From: Nocardioides cremeus | GTDB taxonomy: Bacteria; Actinomycetota; Actinomycetes; Propionibacteriales; Nocardioidaceae | Length of the DNA: 64,000 nucleotides | Direction: 5' to 3' | NCBI RefSeq assembly: GCF_030518195.1 | Contig: NZ_JAULSC010000001.1 | Coordinates: 1 to 64,000 of the forward strand | Shown: positions 15,766 through 23,369 of the stretch, piece by piece | How positions within the stretch are numbered: the first letter of the stretch is position 1 | Layout of the letters: every line of letters begins with the position of its first letter | Notes under the pieces: model-generated | The model's input: only the letters and a program-made list of their open reading frames with translations | The model's database searches: none | What the model was told of the DNA's origin: nothing | Program-made: the position numbers and the translations under genes

Positions 15766-16956
15766 ATGAAACTCGCGATCCTGTCCCGCGCGCCCCGGTC
15801 GTACAGTACGCAGCGACTGCGCACGGCTGCCCTCGACCGGGGTCACGAGGTCAAGGTCCTCAACACGCTGCGCTTCGGCATCGACCTCTCGGGTGACGAG
15901 CCCGACCTGCAGTTCCGCGGCAAGCGGCTCTCCCACTACGACGCGGTGCTGCCGCGCATCGGCAACTCCATCACCTACTTCGGCACCGCGGTGGTGCGCC
16001 AGTTCGAGCAGATGGACGTCTACACGCCCAACACGTCGTGGGGGATCACCAACTCGCGCGACAAGCTGCGCGCCACCCAGATCCTCTCGCGCCACCACAT
16101 CGGGATGCCGGCCACGACCTTCGTGCGCGACCGCGCCGACGTGATCGCGGCGATCGAGCGGGTCGGCGGCGCGCCGGTGGTGATCAAGCTGCTGGAGGGG
16201 ACCCAGGGCATCGGCGTGATCCTGGCGCCGACCATCAAGGTGGCCGAGGCGATCATCGAGACGCTGCACAGCACCCGCCAGAACGTGCTGATCCAGCGCT
16301 TCGTCAGCGAGAGCAAGGGCCGCGACATCCGGGCGCTGGTCGTGGGCGACCGGGTGGTGGCCGCGATGCGCCGGGTCGCGCAGGGCGACGAGTTCCGCTC
16401 CAACGTGCACCGCGGCGGCACCGTCGAGGCGGTGACCCTCGACGAGGACTACGAGCGCGCCGCGGTGCGTGCCGCGCAGATCATGGGCCTGCGGGTGGCC
16501 GGCGTCGACATGCTCGAGGGCAACGAGGGCCCCCTGGTCATGGAGGTCAACTCCTCCCCGGGCCTCGAGGGCATCGAGCGCGCCACCGACCTCGACATCG
16601 CCGGCTCGATCATCGACCACATCGACAACCAGGTCGCCTTCCCCGAGATCGACGTGCGCCAGCGCCTGACCGTCTCGACCGGGTACGGCGTCGCCGAGAT
16701 CGCGGTCCAGGCCGCCTCCGACCTGGTCGGCAAGACCCTGGGCGAGTCGGGGCTGCGCGAGCGCGACATCTCCGCGCTGACCCTGCAGCGCGGCACCAGC
16801 GTGATCCCCAACCCGCACAGCCGCCACGTGCTCGAGGCGGGCGACCGGCTGCTGTGCTTCGGCAAGCTCGAGGAGATGCGCTCGATGATCCCGGGCCGGC
16901 GCCGTCGTACGCGCCGGGTCAAGAAGCTGCCCGCCGAGCCCATCCACGAGGCCTGA
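15766..16956 (+). CDS. rimK: RimK-type ATP-grasp amino-acid ligase fused to a TrkA-C domain
   Basis: A 396-residue protein. Residues 1-290 match RimK, an ATP-grasp ligase that adds glutamates to the C-terminus of ribosomal protein S6 in Escherichia coli. Visible blocks are NSRDKLRATQILSRHHIGMP, VIKLLEGTQGIGVIL (ATP-binding loop), ESKGRDIRALVVGDRVVAAM and PLVMEVNSSPGLEGIE (Mg2+ ligands). Residues about 310-380 form an extra domain of RCK_C/TrkA-C type: LVGKTLGESGLRERDISALT then SRHVLEAGDRLLCFG. TrkA-C domains bind ligands, in some proteins cyclic di-AMP. RimK alone is about 300 residues, so the fusion implies a built-in control input. The C-terminus is very basic (RRRRTRRVKK). Confidence 0.93.
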   Translation: MKLAILSRAPRSYSTQRLRTAALDRGHEVKVLNTLRFGIDLSGDEPDLQFRGKRLSHYDAVLPRIGNSITYFGTAVVRQFEQMDVYTPNTSWGITNSRDKLRATQILSRHHIGMPATTFVRDRADVIAAIERVGGAPVVIKLLEGTQGIGVILAPTIKVAEAIIETLHSTRQNVLIQRFVSESKGRDIRALVVGDRVVAAMRRVAQGDEFRSNVHRGGTVEAVTLDEDYERAAVRAAQIMGLRVAGVDMLEGNEGPLVMEVNSSPGLEGIERATDLDIAGSIIDHIDNQVAFPEIDVRQRLTVSTGYGVAEIAVQAASDLVGKTLGESGLRERDISALTLQRGTSVIPNPHSRHVLEAGDRLLCFGKLEEMRSMIPGRRRRTRRVKKLPAEPIHEA

Positions 16957-16981
16957 GCCCGGGTAGGACAGGCTGGGGGCC

Positions 16982-18742
16982 ATGCACTACGTCGGCGTCG
17001 ACCTCGCCTGGGGCGAGCGCGCCCCCACGGGCATCGCCGTGCTCGATCCCGACGCGCGCCTGGTGCACGTCTCGGCGCAGCGCAGCGACGAGGAGGTCGT
17101 GGCCGCGATCGAGGGCGTCGTGGCGGGCGGGACCTGCCTGGTCGCCATCGACGCGCCGCTGATCGTGCGCAACCCCACCGGCAACCGCGGCTGCGAGGCG
17201 GCGCTCAACAAGGACTTCGCGCGCTTCGACGCCGGTGCGCACCCGGCCAACACCGGCAAGCCCGAGTTCGCCGAGACGCCTCGGGGCGCCCGGGTCGCGG
17301 GGCTCCTCGGTCTCGACCTCAACCCGCGCTCCGGCCGCCAGCGCCGGGCGATCGAGGTCTACCCGCACCCGGCGACGGTCTCGCTCTTCCGCCTGGGCCG
17401 CACGCTGAAGTACAAGAACAAGCCCGGCCGCGACCTCGAGAGCCTGCGCAGCGAGCTGCTGGCGCTGATGGGCTACCTCGAGACGGTGGTGGTCACCGCG
17501 GGCGAGCCGTGGCTCCGGCTGCGCGACGCCGTCGAGAGCGCCACCCGCAAGAGCGAGCTGCGGGTCGTCGAGGACCAGGTCGACGCCGTCGTCTGCGCCT
17601 ACGTCGGGCTCTTCGCCGACAGCCACCCCGAGGCGACCACGACGTACGTCGGCCCCGACGGCGGCTGGGAGGACGGCTACGTCGTGGTGCCCACGCTGCC
17701 CGACGACCTCGAGCCCAGCCCGCGCCGCAGCCGCCCGCGCGCCGACCCGGTGCAGGCCGCCACGCAGGCGTACGCCGCCCGCCTGCCGCAGCTGCGCGAC
17801 GCCGGGGAGCGCTACGTGCAGCTGGTGCAGTCGATCCTCGACGAGGCCGGCATCAACTACCTGTCGGTGACCGGGCGCACCAAGTCGGTCGCCTCCTTCG
17901 CCGCCAAGGCCGCGCGCACCGCCGACGGCCGCCCCGGCGGCAAGCCGCTCTACCGCGACCCGCTGGTCGAGGTGACCGACCAGCTCGGGGTCCGGGTCAT
18001 CACCTACGTCCAGCGCGACGTCGAGACCGTCGCCGACCTGCTGGGCGACCAGCTGGTCGTGCACGACGACCGCGACATGGGCCGCGAGACCGCCAGCGAG
18101 GGCCGCTTCGGCTACGCCAGCCGGCACCAGGTCATCGGCATCGACGCCGCCCGCGAGGGCGACCCGGCGTGGGCGCCGCTGCGCGGCCTTGTCGCCTCGG
18201 TGCAGATCCGCACCGTGCTGCAGCACGCGTGGGCCGAGTTCGAGCACGACATCCGCTACAAGGGCGTGGTGCCCGAGGAGCACGCCCGCGACTTCGACCG
18301 CCGCTTCACCCTGGCCGCCGGGCTCCTCGAGCTCGCCGACCGCGAGTTCGCCACGATCCGCGACCGGCTGCAGGCCACCGACCCGCGCACCGACGAGCCG
18401 GTCGCCCCCGACGCCGACCCCCGCCTCGACCCGCGCGAGCTGGCGGCCTTCCTCGCCGGCCAGTACGCCGACGCCGGCTGGTCGCGCACCGACCACTACG
18501 CCTGGATCTCCGGGCTGCTGCTCGAGCTCGGCGTCACCAGCCTCGGCGAGCTCTCCGAGGTGCTGGTGGGCGTCGACGAGACCGAGATCAACGCCCGGAT
18601 GGACTACCGCTACCCGCCCGGTGCGGTGCGCCGGCTCGACGACGCGCTGCTGGCGTCGTACGCCCAGGCCTACGTCGACCTGCACGGCAACGCCCACCGC
18701 GTCGACCTGCTGCGGGCCCGGCTGGCCAAGCTCACCGGCTGA
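16982..18742 (+). CDS. DUF429 domain fused to a RelA/SpoT (p)ppGpp synthetase-like domain
   Basis: A 586-residue two-part protein. Residues 1-240 are DUF429, a predicted RNase H-fold nuclease-like domain (YVGVDLAWG, LVAIDAPLIV, AIEVYPHPATV, EDQVDAVVCAYV). Residues about 260-430 are RelA/SpoT-like: GRTKSVASFAAK has the R/K/S/K spacing of the ATP-binding helix, VTDQLGVRVIT the metal-binding Asp, FGYASRHQVIG the GTP-stacking Tyr, and SVQIRTVLQHAWAEFEHDI the closing motif. In known synthetases that last motif reads E-(I/V)-Q-I-R-T; here the catalytic Glu is Ser. No HD hydrolase or TGS/ACT domain is present. Residues 430-586 are helical and unassigned. It follows rimK by 25 bases, probably in one operon. 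Confidence 0.88.
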   Translation: MHYVGVDLAWGERAPTGIAVLDPDARLVHVSAQRSDEEVVAAIEGVVAGGTCLVAIDAPLIVRNPTGNRGCEAALNKDFARFDAGAHPANTGKPEFAETPRGARVAGLLGLDLNPRSGRQRRAIEVYPHPATVSLFRLGRTLKYKNKPGRDLESLRSELLALMGYLETVVVTAGEPWLRLRDAVESATRKSELRVVEDQVDAVVCAYVGLFADSHPEATTTYVGPDGGWEDGYVVVPTLPDDLEPSPRRSRPRADPVQAATQAYAARLPQLRDAGERYVQLVQSILDEAGINYLSVTGRTKSVASFAAKAARTADGRPGGKPLYRDPLVEVTDQLGVRVITYVQRDVETVADLLGDQLVVHDDRDMGRETASEGRFGYASRHQVIGIDAAREGDPAWAPLRGLVASVQIRTVLQHAWAEFEHDIRYKGVVPEEHARDFDRRFTLAAGLLELADREFATIRDRLQATDPRTDEPVAPDADPRLDPRELAAFLAGQYADAGWSRTDHYAWISGLLLELGVTSLGELSEVLVGVDETEINARMDYRYPPGAVRRLDDALLASYAQAYVDLHGNAHRVDLLRARLAKLTG

Positions 18743-18748
18743 GGGCCG

Positions 18749-18829
18749 CGGGAGTTTCATCGGGCGCCCGATGGAACTCCCGCCGGGACGATGAAGCTTT
18801 GTCGTCCCGGCACCAGTTCCGTGCTGGTG
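18749..18829. repeat. Three stacked inverted repeats between convergent genes
   Basis: Three palindromes lie end to end. Positions 18749-18782 form a 34-base inverted repeat with 17-base arms, no loop and one mismatch (CGGGAGTTTCATCGGGC left arm). Positions 18782-18811 have perfect arms GCCGGGACGA/TCGTCCCGGC around a near-palindromic centre with AAGCTT. Positions 18811-18829 have CACCAG/CTGGTG arms. They sit seven bases after the DUF429-Rel stop and 40 before the nitroreductase stop. A bidirectional terminator is the simplest role, but three adjoining palindromes resemble a REP- or MITE-like unit. Confidence 0.7.
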
Positions 18830-18868
18830 ACGTGGTGGTGACGGGGTCGGCGGGGTGGTTCTGCGGGG

Positions 18869-19516
18869 TCAGACCCGCACCAGCACCTCGTCGAGCGGCT
18901 TGCGCTCCAGCGCCGGCACCCGCGCGTCCTCGGCCGGGTGACCCACCGCCACGACGACGAAGCCGCGCTCCTCGGGCGGGCGGCCCAGGACCTCGCCGAG
19001 GAAGCGCATGGGGCTCGGGGTGTGGGTGAGGGTGGCCAGGCCGGCCTGGTGCAGGGCGGCGAGCAGGAAGCCGACGGCGATGCCGCACGACTCCTTGACG
19101 TAGTAGGGCTTCGGTGAGGTGGGCCCCGCGTGCACCTCGAAGACCACCACCAGCGCGGCGGCGTGGGTCAGGAACGGCTTGGTGGCGTCGGTGCCCAGCG
19201 GGGCGAGGGCGTCGAGCCACTCCTCCGAGGCCCGGCGGTCGTAGAACTCGCGCTCCTCGGCCTCGGCGGCCTCGCGCAGGCGCCGGCGTACGTCGGCGTC
19301 GGTGACCAGCACGAAGCGCCACGGCTGCACGTGCGCACCGCTCGGCGCGCTGGCCGCGGCCCGTACGGCGTCCTCGAGGACCCCCGCGGCGACCGGGCGC
19401 GAGGAGAAGTCGCGCACCGTGCGCCGGCGCGCCAGGTCGTCGGCGAAGGCCGCGACCCGGGCGCGCGCCTCGTCGTCGGGCAGGGACAGCTGGGGGGCGG
19501 GCACGCTCTCGGGCAC
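18869..19516 (-). CDS. Nitroreductase family FMN oxidoreductase
   Basis: A 215-residue protein of the nitroreductase fold, FMN-dependent enzymes that reduce nitro groups, quinones or halogenated aromatics with NAD(P)H. RRRTVRDFSSRPV is the phosphate-binding N-terminal block, AASAPSGAHVQPWRFVLV the second FMN-binding block, and ESCGIAVGFLLAALHQAGL the dimer-interface helix. The later block GRPPEERGFVVVAVGHPAED is close to the BluB/iodotyrosine deiodinase-like branch. The GTG start at 19516 gives a full-length protein. It is a single-gene unit; substrate unknown. Confidence 0.88.
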   Translation of the reverse strand: MPESVPAPQLSLPDDEARARVAAFADDLARRRTVRDFSSRPVAAGVLEDAVRAAASAPSGAHVQPWRFVLVTDADVRRRLREAAEAEEREFYDRRASEEWLDALAPLGTDATKPFLTHAAALVVVFEVHAGPTSPKPYYVKESCGIAVGFLLAALHQAGLATLTHTPSPMRFLGEVLGRPPEERGFVVVAVGHPAEDARVPALERKPLDEVLVRV

Positions 19517-19584
19517 GAGTCCAGCCTCGCAGACCCGCGGCGGCGTGAGGGCCCAGCAGGGCCTTGCGAGGGCCCGGCGAGGAG

Positions 19585-21174
19585 TCAGTCGTCGTCGATG
19601 CGCAGCCCGGCGGCCTGCGCGGCGCGGTCGGCCAGCTCGGTGCCCGCGCCGTCGTAGAGCTGGAAGCCCGTCGAGGCGCCGAGCGCGCGCGCTTGGCGCA
19701 GGTCGGCGTCGTACTGCGTGACGATCGCGACGGTGCCGCCGAAGCCGCTGGAGCGCAGCAGCTGCAGCGCGTCGAGGTTGTTGCCGTGGAACGGCATCGC
19801 CAGCAGCACCATCCGCACGTCACCGGTGCGCAGCCGCTCGTAGAACTCCGGGTCGGTGGCGTCGCCCTCGACCACGTCGACGCCCTCCTCCACCAGCCGG
19901 TGCACCCGCTCGCCGGAGCTCTCGACGCCGACGACCCCGAGGCCGTGCAGGTGCTCGAGCCGCTCGTAGGCCGAGCGCCCGACCCGGCCCATGCCCAGCA
20001 CGACCGCCTCGGCGTGCCCCACGTCGAGGGGGCGGTCCTCGGGGTGCAGCCGGTGCTCGGGGCGCTCGGGCACCAGGTGCGAGAGCAGCCCGACGAGGTA
20101 CTCCGGGCGGCGGCCCACCGCGGTGCCGACCACGAAGCTCGCCGCGATGGCGGTCGCCAGCGTGACCACCCACTCCTCGCCCAGCACCTCGGCGGAGGAG
20201 GCGACGGCCACGATCAGGCCGAACTCCGAGAAGTTCGCCAGGCTCGTCCCGGCCAGCACCGCCGTACGCCGCCGCAGCCCGGTCAGGCCGAGCAGCACCG
20301 CGAACCCGACGGCCTTGAGCGGCAGCAGCACCAGCACCAGCAGCAGGGCGACCAGCAGGTGCTCGACGCTGGGCAGCGCGCCGATGCCGATGGAGACGAA
20401 GAAGCCCACCAGCAGCAGGTCCTTGAGCGTGAAGAGGCTCTTGGAGAGGCTGTCGGCCCCGGGTCGCCCGGCCAGCAGCATCCCGACCACGAGAGCGCCG
20501 AGGTCGCCCTTGAGGCCGACGGCGTCGAAGAGCGCGTAGCCCGGCACCAGCGCCAGCACCAGGCCGAAGAGCGGTCGCAGCTCGTCGTGGCCCAGGCGCG
20601 CCAGGACCGTGCGCAGCACCCACGCGCCGGGCAGCAGCAGCAGCACCAGCACGGCGTACGGGCTGGGCGGCTCGCCCGCCGACGCGGCCAGGTAGGCCAC
20701 CGCGGCGAGGTCCTGCACGATGAGCACCCCGATCGCGGTGCGCCCGCCCAACGAGCGCGAGCCGCTGCGCTCCTCGAGCGTCTTGACCACGAAGACCGTG
20801 CTCGAGAAGGACAGGGCGAAGCCGACCAGCACCCACGTGCGCCAGTCGCTGCCCTCCAGCAGCGCCACCCCGGCCAGGGCCACCAGCGCCACGACTCCAG
20901 CGCCGACCAGCGTCGAGCCGACCATGTGCACCGTGGCGGTCGCCCAGACCTGGCGCTCGGCCAGCTGGCGCAGGTCGATCTTGAGCCCGACCCCGAAGAG
21001 CAGCAGCGTCACGCCCAGGTCGGCGACGACGTCGAGCGCCGGCACCGACTCGACCCCGGCGACGTTGAGCACGAACCCCGCCACGAGGAAGCCCATCAGC
21101 GGCGGCAGGCGCACCACGGCGGCGGCCATGCCGCCCAGCAGCGCCACGACCAGGATCGCCGTCATGTCCTCCAT
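19585..21174 (-). CDS. CPA2 family cation:proton antiporter with TrkA-N domain
   Basis: A 529-residue membrane protein. About twelve hydrophobic segments form the Na+/H+ exchanger-like core (LPPLMGFLVAGFVLN, LLLFGVGLKIDLRQL, FALSFSSTVFVVKTLEER, LIVQDLAAVAYLA, GDLGALVVGMLLAG). From about residue 390 a cytosolic Rossmann domain follows (AVVLGMGRVGRSAYERLEH, with GxGxxG), as in KefB/YbaL-type potassium efflux systems where NAD(H) or thiol conjugates gate transport. The ATG at 21174 is divergent from the PQQ dehydrogenase gene. The expected role is K+ or Na+ efflux in exchange for protons at the cytoplasmic membrane. Confidence 0.92.
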   Translation of the reverse strand: MEDMTAILVVALLGGMAAAVVRLPPLMGFLVAGFVLNVAGVESVPALDVVADLGVTLLLFGVGLKIDLRQLAERQVWATATVHMVGSTLVGAGVVALVALAGVALLEGSDWRTWVLVGFALSFSSTVFVVKTLEERSGSRSLGGRTAIGVLIVQDLAAVAYLAASAGEPPSPYAVLVLLLLPGAWVLRTVLARLGHDELRPLFGLVLALVPGYALFDAVGLKGDLGALVVGMLLAGRPGADSLSKSLFTLKDLLLVGFFVSIGIGALPSVEHLLVALLLVLVLLPLKAVGFAVLLGLTGLRRRTAVLAGTSLANFSEFGLIVAVASSAEVLGEEWVVTLATAIAASFVVGTAVGRRPEYLVGLLSHLVPERPEHRLHPEDRPLDVGHAEAVVLGMGRVGRSAYERLEHLHGLGVVGVESSGERVHRLVEEGVDVVEGDATDPEFYERLRTGDVRMVLLAMPFHGNNLDALQLLRSSGFGGTVAIVTQYDADLRQARALGASTGFQLYDGAGTELADRAAQAAGLRIDDD

Positions 21175-21261
21175 GGGGTCCTTCCCGCCGTCACCGACGA
21201 TCCTCCCAGCCGGGCGGCCGACTCACCCCATGAGGGTGGCACCGCCTGTCAGGCTGGAGCG

Positions 21262-22398
21262 ATGACTCGCCGCGTACGCCGCCCCCGCGCCGCCGTCCCG
21301 CTGCTCGCCGTGGCCCTGGGCCTGGCTCTGGGCCTGGCCGGGTGCGGGGACGACCCCGAGCCGGGTGATCGCGCCAACGCGCCCAGCGAGACGACGCGCA
21401 CGGCCGGCGCCGACGACGACGTCGACGCCGGTGGCCCGGCCGCCCTGGAGAGCCGCACGGTGACCACCGGGTTGACCAGCCCCTGGGGGCTGAGCGCGAC
21501 GTCGGAGGAGGCGGTGCTGCTCAGCGAGCGCGACACCGGACGGATCCTGCGCCTGGACCCCGGCTCCGGCGAGCGCGAGGAGCTGCGTACCCTGCCCGAC
21601 GTCGTCCCCGGTGGTGAGGCGGGCCTGCTCGGCCTGGCGCTGACCCCCGACGAGTCGCAGCTGCTGGCCTACTACACCGTCGAGGAGTCCAGCCGGATCG
21701 TCGCGATGCCCTGGGACGGGGAGAGCCTCGGCGAGCCCGAGGTGCTGCTCGAGGGAATCCCCGGTGGCGCGGGCTACCACCAGGGCGGGGCGCTGGTGGT
21801 CGGGCCCGACGACCTGCTCTACGTCGGCACCGGCGACAACGGCGTGCCGGAGTCGGCCCAGGACCGCGGGTCGCTGTCGGGCAAGGTGCTGCGGCTGACC
21901 CTCGACGGGCAGCCGGCCCCCGGCAACCCCTTCGACGACGAGGTCTACAGCTACGGCCACCGCAACGTGCAGGGCCTCGCCTTCGACGACGAGGGCCGGT
22001 TGTGGGCCTCGGAGTTCGGCGCCAACGCCTGGGACGAGCTGAACCTCATCGAGGCCGGGGCCAACTACGGCTGGCCGCAGGTCGAGGGCAGCGGCGGCGG
22101 GGAGGGCCTGACCGACCCCGTCGTCGTCTGGCGCACCGAGGACGCCTCGCCCTCGGGCCTGGCCTACTGGGACGGCTCGCTGTGGATGGCGGCGCTGCGC
22201 GGGGAGCGGCTCTGGGAGATCCCGCTCGCCGAGGGTGCCGATCTGGTGGAGCAGTCGGTGGGCCACCTCGCCGGAGAGCTCGGGCGGCTGCGCAGCGTCC
22301 TGGCCCTGCCCGATGCCCTGCTGCTGGTCACCTCCAACACCGACGGGCGCGGCGAGGTCCGCGACGGCGACGACCGCGCCCTGCTCCTGACCCGCTGA
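21262..22398 (+). CDS. Lipoprotein PQQ-dependent sugar dehydrogenase family (GDH-B/Asd type)
   Basis: A 378-residue exported lipoprotein: lipobox LALGLAGC, an Asp/Thr-rich linker, then a six-bladed propeller of the soluble glucose dehydrogenase family. Typical blocks are LTSPWGLSATSEEAVLLSER, GEAGLLGLALTPDE, LYVGTGDNGVPESAQD, SGKVLRLTLDGQPAPGNPF, YSYGHRNVQGLAFD and LWASEFGANAWDELNLIEAG. These proteins oxidise sugars outside the cell with PQQ where the cofactor is available. No pqq biosynthesis genes are seen here. GGAG lies just before ATG 21262. Confidence 0.9.
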   Translation: MTRRVRRPRAAVPLLAVALGLALGLAGCGDDPEPGDRANAPSETTRTAGADDDVDAGGPAALESRTVTTGLTSPWGLSATSEEAVLLSERDTGRILRLDPGSGEREELRTLPDVVPGGEAGLLGLALTPDESQLLAYYTVEESSRIVAMPWDGESLGEPEVLLEGIPGGAGYHQGGALVVGPDDLLYVGTGDNGVPESAQDRGSLSGKVLRLTLDGQPAPGNPFDDEVYSYGHRNVQGLAFDDEGRLWASEFGANAWDELNLIEAGANYGWPQVEGSGGGEGLTDPVVVWRTEDASPSGLAYWDGSLWMAALRGERLWEIPLAEGADLVEQSVGHLAGELGRLRSVLALPDALLLVTSNTDGRGEVRDGDDRALLLTR

Positions 22399-22410
22399 CC
22401 CGACGGGCGA

Positions 22411-22490
22411 TCCGGGCCGGCTCGACGCGAGGTTCGGGCCGGGTCAGGGGGACATTGGGGCCGGGTCAGCGGGAGGTTGGGGCCGGGTCA
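22411..22490. repeat. 22-base tandem repeat array A
   Basis: About 3.5 copies of a 22-base unit close to GGGCCGGGTCAGCGGGAGGTTG fill the space between the convergent PQQ dehydrogenase and ABC permease genes. The last copy runs into the permease: its TCA at 22488-22490 is the complement of the permease stop codon. The same unit recurs at 40253, 53491 and 55752. Confidence 0.8.
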
Positions 22491-23369
22491 GGCGGAGGCG
22501 CGGGCGAACTGCCGGGTGGAGAGCGGCACGAAGACCGCGAGGATCAGCACCACCCAGCCCAGCGTGTAGAGCGCGGGGTGCTGCATCGACCAGGCGTCGG
22601 GCACCGGGGTCGAGGGGTCGACGTTGCCGAAGAGCTCGCGACTGGCCTGGGTCAGCGCCGAGACCGGGTTCCACAGCACGAACTGGCGCAGCACGCCGTC
22701 GAAGGAGCTCAGCGGCACGAACGCGTTGGAGACGAAGGTCAGCGGCATGATGACGATGAACGAGGCGTTGTTGATGACCTCGACCGAGGGCACCAGCAGG
22801 CCGACGTAGGCCATCACCCAGCTGATCGCGTAGGCGAAGAGCAGCAGCAGCGCGAAGCCGAGCAGGGCGTCGAAGGCGCCCTCGCGGATCCGCCAGCCGA
22901 CCAGCAGCCCGGTCAGCGCCATGATGATCAGCGACAGCAAGTTGTAGACGACGTCGGAGGTGGTGCGGCCCACCAGCACCGCGGCGTGCGACATCGGCAG
23001 CGAGCGGAACCGGTCGATGATGCCCTTCTGCATGTCCTCGGCCAGCCCGGCGCCGGTGAACGTGGCGCCGAAGACGACCGTCTGGGCGAAGATGCCGCCG
23101 ATCAGGAACTCGCGGTAGCCCACCGCGCCCTCGGGGTCGATCGCACCGCCGAAGACGAAGGCGAACAGCAGCACGAACATGATCGGGCTGATCAGCACGA
23201 AGACCAGCACCTCGGGCACGCGCTTGATCTTGACCAGGTTGCGCTTGGCGACGATCCAGCCGTCGGTCAGCGCGCGCACGAGCCCGTTGGGCCGCTCCGG
23301 CACAGGGGTCGGCTCGGGCAGGCGCCCGGTGTGGGCCTCGCCCGTGGTGCCGGGAGTGGTGGTGCTCAT
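22488..23369 (-). CDS. ABC-2 type transporter permease (DrrB-like)
   Basis: A 293-residue membrane protein with six hydrophobic helices after a Pro-rich cytoplasmic N-terminus (EVLVFVLISPIMFVLLFAFV, LLSLIIMALTGLLVGW, LLGFALLLLFAYAISWVMAY, LYTLGWVVLILAVFVPLS). LAEDMQKGIIDRFRSLPMS is the conserved ABC-2 coupling region. With the overlapping ATPase gene it forms a drug or lipid exporter like DrrAB. Its ATG at 23369 overlaps the ATPase stop by four bases. Its own stop codon lies inside a 22-base repeat, so the C-terminus may have been set by the repeat. Confidence 0.9.
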   Translation of the reverse strand: MSTTTPGTTGEAHTGRLPEPTPVPERPNGLVRALTDGWIVAKRNLVKIKRVPEVLVFVLISPIMFVLLFAFVFGGAIDPEGAVGYREFLIGGIFAQTVVFGATFTGAGLAEDMQKGIIDRFRSLPMSHAAVLVGRTTSDVVYNLLSLIIMALTGLLVGWRIREGAFDALLGFALLLLFAYAISWVMAYVGLLVPSVEVINNASFIVIMPLTFVSNAFVPLSSFDGVLRQFVLWNPVSALTQASRELFGNVDPSTPVPDAWSMQHPALYTLGWVVLILAVFVPLSTRQFARASA

